Shown: positions 9,956 through 19,950 of the stretch, piece after piece
Layout: the number at the start of each line of letters is the position of its first letter
Position numbering within the stretch: the stretch's first letter is position 1
Assembly (NCBI GenBank): GCA_004380135.1
Contig: QXCR01000221.1
Span: 1-37,376 of the forward strand
Reading direction: 5' to 3'
Origin: Stemphylium vesicarium
Taxonomy: Eukaryota > Ascomycota > Dothideomycetes > Pleosporales > Pleosporaceae
Length of the DNA: 37,376 nt
Position numbers and translations under genes: made by a program
Notes under the pieces: generated by a model
What the model was told of the DNA's origin: nothing
Database searches by the model: none
The model's input: the letters and a program-made list of their open reading frames with translations, nothing else

Positions 9956-10898
9956 AAATCGGCCTGCTGCTCCACAGTGGATGAGATCAGACGGCCTCAC
10001 AGCTGCAGATTGGGCTGTTGTTACCGACTATATAGAGGTTCTCAGGCCACTCAAAGAGTGTACAAAGCGCTTTGAGGGACGTGGCGAGTATAGCTTTGGC
10101 GCGATCGCTGAGGTGATCCCAACGTTTGAGCTTCTACTCACTCAATTAGAAGCTCGCCTCCTCTACTACGATTGCGTAGTCCATGACGCTCACGACGAGG
10201 CACCCGAAGATCACCTTCCCATCAACCTACGCGCAGCGCTACTTAAAGCGAACGGATACTACGCCAAACTCGACGACTCGCCAGCTTACTACGCTTCTAC
10301 AATACTCCATCCTCGCTACAAACACTACTGCGATCAGGCGTGGGCTGAGAAGCCTGACTGGCTGGCGCTTAACAATCTCAATTTCCAGGCACTGTGGGCA
10401 GATTACAAGTCGCTGCCGTTACCGAGGCCTTGCTACACGCGCGCACCGAAGAAACCGAGCAATATTGACGACACGATTGACGGCATTATTGATCCCACAC
10501 GCGGCAATACTGAGGAGGATGAGTATGAGCAGTGGAAGCGCGAGCCAATTGTTAGCAAGGGCACCGATCCTATACAATACTGGTTCGGGCTGCGCGATCA
10601 ATATCCCAACCTTAGTAAGATGGCGCTTACTATACTCTCTATACCAGCTTCAAGCTGTAAGTCTGAGCGCGTCTTCAGTGAGCTCGGAGATCTACTAGAG
10701 CCTCGCCGACGCTGTATATCACCTGAGCTACTAGCAGCACTGCACTCAGTACGACGATGGAGACAGGCAGGTTTTGGTAGCGGCGACAACGACGATATGG
10801 GCCAATCAAAGCTTACCGACGAGCAGATGGACGTTTTGTACGAGCTTAGCAAGTGGGTGGGCGAAGACGACGATCTAGATACATGGGACGACAGCTGA
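9956..10898 (+). pseudogene. hAT transposase C-terminal half (copy b-right)
   Basis: A long open plus-strand frame encodes the C-terminal ~310 residues of a hAT transposase: WAVVTDYIEVLRPLKECTKR, then LDDSPAYYASTILHPRYKHY, then WFGLRDQYPNLSKMALTILS, then IPASSCKSERVFSELGDLL with EPRRRCISPELLAALHSVRR. The dimerisation domain is complete and ends with an acidic tail. The BED finger and the first part of the catalytic core are absent and no natural start codon is visible. It joins the minus-strand copy head to head at about 9955. It is non-functional as a transposase, although the remaining frame has no stop. Confidence 0.85.
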
Positions 10899-10925
10899 GA
10901 CTCAACACCAAAAAATATATACAAC

Positions 10926-11050
10926 TTTCCTATTTAGGAATCAAGCACCCAAGCTACCAATCAAGCTGACAACTTTCCGCCAAGCCAATTCAATCAATCC
11001 AGCCAATCAATCAAGCCGGGGGCTGTCAGCTTGCTTGATTGATTGATCTC
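10926..11050. repeat. hAT subterminal repeat cluster, right side
   Basis: Dense caatcaatc, aatcaagc and gattgattg words in both orientations just downstream of the plus-strand hAT fragment, mirroring the cluster at 9319-9410. This is where the 3' end of the hAT copy would lie. The exact end is not resolved. Confidence 0.5.
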
Positions 11051-11660
11051 AGGTGTGCAAGACAAAGTGTACGTTGTATCGATTGTAGCATTGTTGGAGA
11101 TTGCGTACAGAAAGAATTGAAGGATTGAACTGAGGTTGTATCGTGTGAAGCTAAGAACAGTATATATGGGTGCATGACCGTAAACACTGCTAGCTCTAGA
11201 TAGGCATCGCGACTTTACCGAAGGTAAGCTGCCACTGCAGATGCAGAGCAGGAGAGACCCCAAACCGTGACAAGCATCCTAGGCAGAGCACGGCAAGCCA
11301 TAAGCATAGCCCTTCTACATGCCCCAAGAGAGGTTTTACATACAGACCTTAAGTACAACTCACTCACTCACTCACTCCGCTCACGAAGCAAGATTGTCAA
11401 CATTCATCTGACGAAAAAAGTTCGGTGCTGGAAGATTCAAGATTGAGATGATGATGAATTTCTACGACATCTACGCTCCACGAGGGCCATCTCCATCAAA
11501 ACGACATAGCAGATGATAGATAATTACGGCAAACCAAGAACTTAAGGGCTGAGTTATAGAAAATTCAAACTGAAGCGATGCCTAAGGCACCCGTACAGCG
11601 GCACCAATGTCACCAGGCTCTAGAGCTTGCCGCACAACGGAGCCAGCTCTTGCATCCTCA
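11051..11660. other. Intergenic, with short CACT tandem repeat
   Basis: No gene recognised. A tetranucleotide run, actcactcactcactcact, lies at about 11359-11377. The segment is the 3' flank of the P450 gene. Confidence 0.4.
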
Positions 11661-13493
11661 CTATGATTTCGGCGCGCGAGGGCTGAAGCGCACTCTCAAC
11701 TCCGGCTTCCACCACAAAAAGTGCATTCTACATGTAGCGATCCAGTCCAAATGCTGATCGAGAAGCTCCATGTCGTACACATACACTAGCTTCGCAAGCT
11801 GCAGCGCCATCGTGCCGAATGCAAATCTGTGCTATTGTTATCTTATTGAAGCTGATTGAAAGAAGCACGTCGTTACTTACTGTTTTCCAGGACAAACGCG
11901 AGGGCCGAGGGAGAATGGCTGACTTGCTGATCTGTCGTCAGTGCACATTGGGTCGAGCCATCGCTCGGGTCTAAATGCATATGGTTCTGTCCAGAAACGC
12001 GAGTCATGGGTAACGGCCCACGGCGAAACATACACCTCCGCCTAAGTGTTCGTTACTGTCAGCATTTCATAATTTCTCATAGCTGAACAACGTACGCCAG
12101 GTGGAATATGATGACCCTCAACAATCATCCCAGGAGATGAGCGTGGTGTGCCCTGTGGTGCGGTTGGGAATATACGCATTCCCTCCTTAAGTACCGCTAT
12201 GAGATACGCGAGTTTTGTCGTGGAAGCGACGTTAATCTCACTGTATGAGACAAAGGCTGTGCGGACTTCTTCTTTCAACTTGTGATGCGCCTCAGGGTTC
12301 TTGAGAATGAAGTAAACGATAGAAGCCATGGCTGACCCGCTGGTTTCGCCGCCTGCCATGCTAGTTCAAGTATCAACTAGTGGATCACGTCATGTGGGCT
12401 GGAGCTGCACTTACGCCATATTCCAAGAATGGGAGACCATTTCGTCCTGCGAGATTAGGCCTTTGCGGACTCTATTTGCAACGTTATCTAGGAAGTCGTG
12501 TTGTTCGCCCTGCTTTTGGAGTCGGCTATCACAGGTCAACTTTGGAAACGACAGTGCGGCAGGGAGTGTTACGCAGCGGTCTTTTCCCGGCTGAATTGGA
12601 TCATTCGTTTCTGATGGCCATTGAACCAGGGAATACAAGCGACAAGGCTCGCGAGGATTGGGTAACGACGGATGTTGTCCATCACCGTGACCATATGCAT
12701 CAGTCCCAGCATCTGATCAAGCCACGGGTGTGATGCCTCTGAAATGCTCGGTTAGCGGTCGTTGCAAGATTACAAAAAGCCTCACCTCTCTGGACGCATC
12801 CAAAAGATTCACCAAAGGCCATCTCTCCGAGAATGTCGAACCCCAGATAGATGAACCACTTGGCCATATCGACTCCGTCGTCCGCGCACCCTAGTACTCC
12901 CAGCTTTTCGACAAACAAATCAATATTCTTTTGCATGACTGGTTCTTGCTGCGCCAGGCCTTTAATCGACAATGCTGTTGAGAACAGTGCCCGTTTTTGT
13001 TGTGCCATTATAGGATCACGTTCGGTACCTATGGATTGAATGTCCATGCCCGCGCCAAACATGTCGTAGAATTCATTTTTGGGAATTCTAGCAGCCCCTT
13101 TGACCTTTGGGGTATAAATGGCCGTCCATGCACCTGGGCTGCAGAAAGACAGTTCATTTGGGCTGACTCGAACAATGTCCCCTGGCACATGTCAAGGGTT
13201 CGTTCTGTCTTCGCAAGATACACAATCTCACCGTAGCGCTTATGGCGCTCCTCGAGATGGCGGTGGAAACGGCCATCCATAGAGTGGAAGATGCGCCATA
13301 ACAACGACGACCTCGCCCAGAAGGGCCCGGGAAACTTGCGGAGGGGGTGAAAGTAGAGATTATAGACCAGGCAGGTCAGTATGTATATAGCAGTCTTTAA
13401 ACATGTAAGCTAGGACCTCCATATCATCTAACAGCGAGCGCATACTAAGGTTGTAATTGCTTTGAGAATTGACGCAATTAATTGGTGTTCCAT
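11661..13493 (-). CDS. Cytochrome P450, 8 exons, 491 aa
   Basis: A heme-thiolate monooxygenase, membrane-anchored and probably in the ER. Exons on the minus strand are 13446-13493, 13232-13394, 12786-13181, 12573-12738, 12415-12525, 12096-12360, 11881-12041 and 11661-11826. They sum to 1476 nt, and all seven introns are 47-54 nt with GT..AG ends. The N-terminus has a hydrophobic anchor (TAIYILTCLVYNLYFHPL) and the proline-rich hinge RKFPGPFWA. The I-helix oxygen motif AGGET is at 297-301, the K-helix E354xxR357, FRPERW at 406-411, and the heme loop FSLGPRVCPG has Cys433 as iron ligand. The start was chosen because an ATG at 13493 plus a 51-nt intron restores the anchor in frame. Without that intron the gene looks N-terminally broken. 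It is divergent from the terpene synthase at 15172, so oxidation of a terpene product is a reasonable inference; the substrate is unknown. Confidence 0.92.
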
Positions 13494-13559
13494 CGAAGGG
13501 AGTTTGGGCTGTCCTAGAATTAAGGCGGTGTAGTTTCTATTCGAACGCAGGACTTTCAT

Positions 13560-13841
13560 TACACTCTTATGCACTTGCAGCTTCCGGCTTCTGTAAGCAG
13601 GCGACTTTTGGTCCTATGCTAAGCCTTTCTCGTTTAGTCGTGACCTTACCTAGATAGTGCTAGCTTTCGTTAACATTGATATGAGTCAAGCTCCTGCTCG
13701 ATACTCGGACTGATCAAATTGAGGTATCTACAAAGTCTAACCCTTTTTAGAGCAAGTGTATACTGAATGAATCGATGCCCCGTGCGCGATGACAACTGAG
13801 CCGCGTGTGCGAAGCGGAAGCTGCAAATGCATGAGAGTGTA
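13560..13841. mobile_element. TA-target MITE family A, copy A1 (282 bp)
   Basis: Begins TA-cactcttatgcacttgcagc and ends with the inverted gctgcaaatgcatgagagtg-TA. It is non-coding and flanked by the TA expected of Tc1/mariner-type insertion. It lies 66 bp upstream of the P450 start codon. The interior matches A3, A4 and A5 (same 282-bp length). Confidence 0.85.
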
Positions 13842-13990
13842 AGATTAGATTGTTCTCTTTACAGTGGTTCCGAAGAGATAACTAGCTTATCATTCCAGTA
13901 TGTGTTTGCCTAGCCTTCGTAATATCATCCGATCGACGTTGCTGAAGGTAAGCATCTATTAGCAAAACATACGGTGTCATAAGACTACCG

Positions 13991-14456
13991 TAAAGTAATT
14001 AGCGATGACGGCTTCACCCCTACACTCTCATGCACTTGCAGCTTCCGGTTTCTGTAAGCAGGCGTCTTTTGATCCTATGCTCAGCCTGTCCCATTGAACG
14101 GTGACCTTGCCCAAATAGTACTAGCTCTTGTCAGCGATGCCATCTGCTCGATGCTCGGACCAATTAAAGCGAAGCATTGACAGAGCCTAAGCCTTTTCTG
14201 AGCAAGCGTACACCAGGCAAATCGATGGCCCGTGCTGGGTGACAGCTGAGCCTCGTGCACAAACCGGAAGCTGCAAGTGCATGAGAGTGTACACGCAGCT
14301 GCGCAACGCTTCTTCTCAGACCCACCTTCCATATACGGCTCAACGCCAGATGACCGCCGCAGAGAAATCAATGTGATTGGTCAGTCCTCGACCGAATGAT
14401 GACTGAACTTTTAGAATGCTGCCTGTAGGGTGAAGCTCCAATCGCTAGTCACTGTA
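13991..14456. mobile_element. MITE family B, copy B1, split by A2
   Basis: The left end reads taaagtaattagcgatgacg (family form tacagtaattagcgattgcg) and the right end agctccaatcgctagtcactgta. An A element (14021-14292) is inserted after cttcacccc. Removing it gives a B element of about 195 bp, the length of B2 and B4. The outer ends are more diverged than the inserted A copy, as expected if B1 is older. Confidence 0.85.
14021..14292. mobile_element. MITE family A, copy A2 (272 bp), nested in B1
   Basis: Ends are tacactctcatgcacttgc and gcaagtgcatgagagtgta. It interrupts B1 at a TA, giving cacccc-TA-[A2]-TA-cacgc, so the TA duplication can be seen directly by comparison with uninterrupted B copies. 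It belongs to a shorter subfamily (271-272 bp) shared with A6, with the interior gtgaccttgcccaaatagta. Confidence 0.9.
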
Positions 14457-14736
14457 CACTCTCATGCACTGGCAGCTTCCGCTTTGCGCATGCGGCTCAG
14501 TTGCCATCTCACACGTAACATCGATTCGCCCAGTATACGCTTGATCAGACAAGACTTAGACTCTGTAGATATCTTACTTTGATTGGTTAGAGTATCGAGA
14601 TGATAATTGGCCCCTGGCATTACTGAGAAGCACTAATACCGTTTAGTTAAGACTACTATTAAACGAAAGAGGCTTAGCTTGGGATTAAAAGTCGCCTGCT
14701 TACAGAAACCGGTAGCTGCAAGTGCATGAGAGTGTA
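14455..14736. mobile_element. MITE family A, copy A3 (282 bp)
   Basis: Starts at the very TA that ends B1 (14455-14456) and finishes gcaagtgcatgagagtgta at 14736. It lies in the opposite internal orientation to A1. B1 and A3 share one TA, so A3 inserted exactly at the end of B1 or the reverse. Confidence 0.88.
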
Positions 14737-14879
14737 AGCAAGAAATCTACCGAAAGGGACATCTTTCGAATAATGCTGACAAGTATCGCTTGAATACATA
14801 CGGGCGGTGTGGCATGATGCAAGATGCGGGGCGAGTCAACGTGGAGCTTTACCTCAAAGCTGTACGAAGCAGGGCCTTA

Positions 14880-15076
14880 TACAGTCGCTAGCGATTGCGG
14901 CTTCACCCCTGCACACAGTCACGCAACGATCTTGAACAGCCCCACCTTCCGTATACGGCTTTGCATTAGGTGACCGCAGCAAAACAGTCGGTGTGATTGG
15001 TCAGTTGTTTGTCTAATGATGACAGATTTTGTTGATGCTGCACGCAAAGGTGAAGCCGCAATCGCTAACGACTGTA
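14880..15076. mobile_element. MITE family B, copy B2 (197 bp)
   Basis: Ends are tacagtcgctagcgattgcg and cgcaatcgctaacgactgta, TA at both sides. Just inside the right end it reads gatgacagattttgttgatg, which corresponds to the 3' end of the pogo coding region at 16534-17485. It stops 95 bp upstream of the terpene synthase ATG. Confidence 0.88.
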
Positions 15077-15171
15077 GTCAGCAATGCCACACTCTTGGAC
15101 CTTAAAGTTCTTCTCCAGTCCAGTGAAAATCAGCCAATTCATCTCGGCTTGGTGGAATCTTCGAAATCATC

Positions 15172-16255
15172 ATGTCTCACCGGAAATTAGACACCACTAC
15201 CGTATCTGAAAGCGGAGATTGCAACCCTACGTTGCATCATGCGAAACCCCCCCAAGTACCGAACAGTCCTCGCCCGACGATTTTCACCGCTCGCAAACAT
15301 CGTAACACTGAAGAAGTTGTCGAGTTAGTGAATGCTTTTTTTTTAAAGAATTGGCCATTCAAGAATAAGAAGCAGGAACAGCGTTTCATCGATGAGGGGT
15401 ACGCAGGGTTTGTGTGCATCACCTGCCCTATTTCTCTGGACGAAAGAATGCATTGGGGATGTCAGCTTCTTACCACTGGCTTCCTCATCGACGACCTCCT
15501 GGATCGCATGTCTATTGAAGAGGGGAAAGCACACCAAGAAAACGTAATCAAATGCGCTAGTGGTATCAGTCTTCCGCATCGCGAGATTCCAGCGCAATGG
15601 ATCATGTTCGATCTATTCGAGGAGATGAGAGCAATTGACAGACCGCTCGCGGATGAGCTGCTAAAGCCGACTATAGATTTCCTGCGCGCTCAAGTAGACG
15701 TCAGCCGGATGAAGCGGATGAACCTTGACGAATACTTCGCGTATCGTGATGCAGATCTTGGAAAGGGGTAAGCTAGCTCTCGTTACATCATTCACATACA
15801 CTAATACTGCTACTAGCATGCTCTCCGGAATCATGCGTTTTTGTGCTGGGCTTTCTATAACCCCAAAAGAACTCGAGTTAGCAAAGGAAGTGGAAAAGAA
15901 CTGCATGAAGCATATCACTTTTGTCAACGACATTTGCAGTTATGACAAAGAGGTTATGACCGCTAGTGAGGGTTCCGAACTTGGTGCCATTTGCTCATCC
16001 GTACCCATCATAAAGGCCGATCACCGAGTAGACGACGACCAGGAGGCCAAGAGCATAATGTGGGAGATGGTCCGGGACTGGGAACTGCAACATTTTGAGC
16101 TTGTAGAGGAGATTTCAAGCAAGACTAATATGAGTCCGGCTCTTGCCAAGTACCTCAAGGGTGTGGAGTATCAGGCAGCGGGAAACGAACACTGGAGTCT
16201 ACTGACTCCGCGTTATAACAACACAGGAAGTCTTGCGTTTAACGAGGGCCGCTGA
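15172..16255 (+). CDS. Class I terpene (sesquiterpene) synthase, 344 aa
   Basis: It likely cyclises a prenyl diphosphate, probably farnesyl diphosphate, through Mg-dependent ionisation in the cytosol. There are two exons, 15172-15767 and 15817-16255, with a 49-nt intron (gtaagc..actaata..ctactag); the joined 1035 nt end in TGA. Metal sites are complete: the Asp-rich FLIDDLLD has its DDLLD at 107-111, and the NSE motif NDICSYDKE has N236, S240 and E244. A C-terminal Arg-Tyr pair appears in HWSLLTPRYN. The length fits fungal mono-domain sesquiterpene synthases of about 330-400 residues. No N-terminal prenyltransferase domain is present, which argues against a chimeric di- or sesterterpene enzyme. 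It is divergent from the P450 that starts at 13493. Product and exact substrate cannot be read from the sequence. Confidence 0.93.
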
Positions 16256-16533
16256 GGCTATGTACAGATCATCACACTCACGTGTACACATGGGACCAAT
16301 AGTGAGGATGTAGTGATTGAATGGGATACTACTCCATAATAGAACGGTCCTTAGGCTTCGTGCAGTGTGAGCGGAGTTGTCAACAATCCAATTTAGTCTT
16401 TAAAGTCTCTCTCTGCGAAGGAGAAAACGCTGTTTGCCGGAAGTAGCTTATCAGACAAAGTACTGTGTGGGAAAAGGTGCCGTCCTTGCCCTTCCTTCGG
16501 TTGTTTCCCGCACATGGGATCATCCGGCACACA
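16256..16533. other. Terpene synthase 3' flank
   Basis: No gene or repeat arm recognised between the terpene synthase stop and the pogo element. Confidence 0.4.
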
Positions 16534-17485
16534 TAAAGGGACTATATCAACTGCGGCTCCACCCTTGCGTGCAGCACTAATAAAGTCTGTCATCATTAGA
16601 CCAACGACTGACCGTGTGGGTTGAATGGGGAAGAAGGATCATAAGCAGGATCCTGTGGCGTTCACAGTGGTCGATAAACTCTATCGTGACATGAACTACA
16701 TGGCCATCGAGGATGAGCAATCGCCATCTCCCCGATCGCTGCTTTGTATAGCGATCAAACACCTGCTCCAGCCAAGCCAGGCCTACGTCATCGTTTGACA
16801 AGCCTGTTGGAGATGATGAGACAAAGACCTCATGTCCTCCTGTCTTGATATCCTCCATCCAACTTGATCGTGTGGCTCCTTTTGCAGCGTAAATAAGGCC
16901 TGGCGGCAACGACGATCCATCAGCGCAGCAGCACTGCAGCGGCGTCAAGAACTCGCGTGATCCATGGCAGTGGTCCACTTTGAGATAAGATGGATCTGGT
17001 GTCGGTTGATGAAGCGAGTGACCCAGCTCTCGCTGAGCTGCTGATGCGCTACTTCTGATGAGAAATCCCTGATCATCTCTCTTGTATGGCGTAGGCCTTG
17101 CTTGGAAAGCTTATTGATATATTGTACAAGCTCTAACTGTTGTTGCGGACCGATAGCTTGCTGCTGAGCGTATTTATCGCTCCTAGGCTCTGTCACGCGC
17201 CTCCACCTTCGACCTAGTGTTGAGCGGTTGACCCCCCATTTTTTAGTGACCTCTTTCAATGCGAACTTTTCTCCTGGATCGCGCGATTCTAAACCTGCAA
17301 TCGCTTCATCAATCAGAGCCATGGTTGTGAATTTACTGCGCGTCAAAGTTGTAGTGTTGGGACACGCGTCGGTGTTCGGAGGTGCATGCGATGAATCCGG
17401 GCACGAGGTGCTACGGAGGGTGGGGCTGTTCAAGATCGTTGCGCGAATGTGTGTAGGGGTGAAGACGCAATCCATAATTACTGTA
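16534..17485 (-). mobile_element. Internally deleted pogo/Fot1 element, ~950 bp
   Basis: The right (5') end, ggggtgaagacgcaatccat then aattactgta, and the left (3') end, actgcggctccacccttgcg, are the same terminal inverted repeats seen in MITE family B. The element carries a broken pogo transposase on the minus strand. At about 950 bp it is roughly half the usual length of a pogo/Fot1 element. The left TIR is diverged, so its exact end (about 16534) is approximate. Confidence 0.8.
16577..17322 (-). pseudogene. pogo/Fot1 transposase with two internal deletions
   Basis: The ATG at 17322 starts MALIDEAIAGLESRDPGEKF, the psq-type helix-turn-helix (KKWGVNRSTLGRRWR), followed by a CENP-B-type DNA-binding part (QYINKLSKQGLRHTREMIRD and ESWVTRFINRH). 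After SKWTTAMD the frame jumps directly to the middle of the DDE domain (CCADGSSLPPGLIY, SPTGLSNDDVGLAWLEQVFD, LLILDGH), so the segment with the first catalytic Asp is missing. After PHSTHT it jumps to the 3' end (VSRWSNDDRLY), so the third acidic residue is also lost. There are few stops, so the loss looks like clean internal deletion rather than slow decay. It cannot be active; only the DNA-binding part might be expressed. Confidence 0.85.
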
Positions 17486-17830
17486 CTTCTCCTCCCCAAA
17501 TTGTTGACTAGTCACTCCATCATTAATACAGAATTAGATTGTCTTTACGTCAATACCTATCATCCCACATCGTCGCCCGACAACGCCCCACGGAGCTTTC
17601 AACGTCAGTCTCGCCTGCTTTAGTGCGGGATAAGGTTAGAGCAGTATAGTCCATCCTCATGTAACAGTAACATTATTGTGACGGTGTGAGGAGAGGGGGA
17701 GGACTTCGCTGTCATTGTATAGCTACGAAAGAGAGCAGCTATAAACGTGTGTGGAATGATAAAGTGTGGTAGCGATAGCCGTACCCAACTTGTACTGGAT
17801 TGGATCTTGGCAAGGTCCAAACTGTTACAA
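17486..17830. other. Intergenic, no gene recognised
   Basis: Contains only the 3' flank of the minus-strand F-box gene and unassigned sequence. No motif or repeat arm found. Confidence 0.4.
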
Positions 17831-19330
17831 TTATAAATGTTTGCAATCTAACAACATGTCTAGTTCTAGCAAGTACCGTGGCTCGAGCCTACAAAAGAAT
17901 TCATCTATTATTGTATCCTTATACTCTCCGTAACAATCTTTACACTTCCATGCTGATGATTGGAACAGCTTGCGGGTTGATTCATCCGTCCGGAAATCAT
18001 TCAAATCGTCCAACAACAAGCACTCGACATTTGGGAGACTGGCGCGAATACACGGGAGAGCATGCTCCCACGTGTCTCTCTCTCTGTCGCCGGGTAGCAA
18101 TGTTACCGAGTCAAGCCACAAAGTACGTAGCGTTAACGCTATCGTTTCAAGAAAATTCAGAAGCGTAGAGGAGTCTGTCGCTATCGAGATTTTCAACTCT
18201 ACGATTGCCGGCCATGGTGTCTCTATAGCTAGCTGAGCTAGTAAGTCCCGGCGGTTCTTGCGGTATTCGAAGAGCTCTTGATAGCTTTCCTGATAGTATG
18301 GGTGGAAATTGCCGTACGCCAATGTCACGGCTTTCAGATTCTTGCCAAGACGAAGGAATCTCGATAGAGGTTCAGCAATTGTATCAAGGCATCCGTTCGA
18401 GTAGCTTTCAACAACGTTAAGATCAATGCTTCCACTCTCGCTGATGATGCTTTGTAAGATTTCCAGCTGAGCCGAGTGGTCTTTTATCGCCGTATCATCG
18501 ACGCCCTCGTCCGACTTTTGATCTGCTATTGCAGCATCCTTATGGATTTCCCTTAATCGCCTAATCTTCCTATGGCCGCATTCTTCCCAGAGATGTCGCA
18601 AACGCGATGAAGTCCAGAAACTAGGTCCGTAAGTCTCGAAAGACATACATGCTAATGACTGCTGTACGGACCCTAGGGCTTGAAGAATAAGAGCCAAGTG
18701 TAAAGAATCGAGGTCATGCTCAATCTTCTCAGAAAACGTCGTTGAATCTCTTAAAGTATCGTCGTCATCCTCCTCGTCGTCGTCGTCATCCTGGTCGTAC
18801 TTATAGAAGCGGAGTCCACTCCACTTACACCTCCAACTCATTTCATCGTATTTTGTAGGTTCGTAGTGGAACGTAGAAAGATTACACATCCTCTTTAAAG
18901 ATCGTATTACTTTTTTTAGAAAGGAGTCCTTGTCATATCGTAGTGCCTTCCGGTCTTTCTCGTATTTCTTGTATAGAGATTTTCTCTCTTTGCGTGTCAT
19001 GTTTGCCCACTTCTTGCTCATCGTTGTGTGGCCGTCGTCGCCACACCTTGCATTTCGCTCCCAGCTTTCGTATGAACAAAATGCTGGATATCCCCTCTCA
19101 GGTCCTTGTCGGAGAATGATTGTTTTCACATTGCAGGCTAGCTTTTCGGAAGCACCAATGTGTTGGAATTTCCGAACACATGGCTTCGTAAATGAGAGAT
19201 AAACGGTCTCGAAAACGAGAGCCGTGGCTAAATGTCCAAACGCTTTGTTGAGAAGTCGACATGTCTTAAGGCTAGGAAAGTCTAGGTTGTTGTATATTAA
19301 AAGTAAAAGCTCAGTCGGTAGTAGGTCCAT
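17831..19330 (-). CDS. F-box protein, 499 aa, single exon
   Basis: Residues 1-45 read as an F-box (LLPTELLLLIYNNLDFPSLK, CRLLNKAFGHLA), the Skp1-binding motif of SCF ubiquitin ligases. The rest shows no WD or Kelch repeats. A lysine/arginine-rich segment lies at about 105-145 (KKWANMTRKERKSLYKKYEK), a low-complexity acidic tract (DQDDDDDEEDDDD) at 179-191, and a leucine-rich C-terminal half like the degenerate repeat regions of large fungal F-box families. The frame is open from ATG at 19330 to the stop at 17831 with no intron needed. Dothideomycetes carry hundreds of such lineage-specific F-box proteins; a target cannot be guessed. The acidic tract is coded by a GTC/ATC-type microsatellite (minus strand) and may vary in length between strains. 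Confidence 0.8.
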   Translation of the reverse strand: MDLLPTELLLLIYNNLDFPSLKTCRLLNKAFGHLATALVFETVYLSFTKPCVRKFQHIGASEKLACNVKTIILRQGPERGYPAFCSYESWERNARCGDDGHTTMSKKWANMTRKERKSLYKKYEKDRKALRYDKDSFLKKVIRSLKRMCNLSTFHYEPTKYDEMSWRCKWSGLRFYKYDQDDDDDEEDDDDTLRDSTTFSEKIEHDLDSLHLALILQALGSVQQSLACMSFETYGPSFWTSSRLRHLWEECGHRKIRRLREIHKDAAIADQKSDEGVDDTAIKDHSAQLEILQSIISESGSIDLNVVESYSNGCLDTIAEPLSRFLRLGKNLKAVTLAYGNFHPYYQESYQELFEYRKNRRDLLAQLAIETPWPAIVELKISIATDSSTLLNFLETIALTLRTLWLDSVTLLPGDRERDTWEHALPCIRASLPNVECLLLDDLNDFRTDESTRKLFQSSAWKCKDCYGEYKDTIIDEFFCRLEPRYLLELDMLLDCKHL

Positions 19331-19751
19331 GGTATATTTTTAAACAATGCGACGCGACACCAGGTTTTGAGGCGACAGAGATTGAATGTGATAGATATGT
19401 GTTGTTGCGATGCGAATCGGCGATGCTGGCTTACTTGCTGTGGTTTGTGCTGTGAATAGGACCAGATCTTGAACATGAGTCAATCGTGTTGTCTTGGTTC
19501 TATACACACCAGGTGGTACCTGCAAGCTCCAAGGGGGAGAAGATTGATTCAGGGGGTGCATGGACGGCTACAGCGATCGCGTTCGTGATCATCAAGGCCT
19601 TTTCCAGGAAGTGATGATGACTGCATATCAAGCTAGATTCGCAACTCATCCATGCGAAGTTAGTGAGCGCTTATCGAAGTAAGCACCTTGCTAGGTCGTG
19701 CTGACTCTACCTCATGCTGCCACACATGAAAGCACACAATCTTCAATGCGA
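19331..19751. other. F-box gene upstream region
   Basis: Presumed promoter of the minus-strand F-box gene. No defined promoter motif or other gene is supported. Confidence 0.4.
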
Positions 19752-19950
19752 ACACAGCCGCTAGCGATTGCACCTTCACCTCTGAGTACATCATCCAGCA
19801 AGACTAGTCATCGCTAGATCCAAATTTGAGCAATCACACGGGCTGTTTTGGAGCAAACGTTTAGCGCTCAGCCATACACGGAAGGTGAGACTGTTGAAAG
19901 CCATTGCGCATCTGCAGGTGCGGGTGAAGGTGCAATCGCTAGCGACTGTA
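19752..19950. mobile_element. MITE family B, copy B3 (variant subfamily)
   Basis: The left end is cagccgctagcgattgcacc and the right end ggtgcaatcgctagcgactgta. The arm has gcacctt instead of the gcggctt of B2, B4 and B5; the same variant ends copy B7 at 35610. The left flanking TA is degraded to CA. Its right TA is shared with A4. Confidence 0.75.

Noticed and set aside
13380..13445. Apparent frameshift at the N-terminus of the P450
   Set aside because: An upstream frame (MEVLAYMFKD) seemed joined by a 2-nt deletion, but an ATG at 13493 plus a 51-nt GT-AG intron restores a normal anchor in frame, so the gene is intact.
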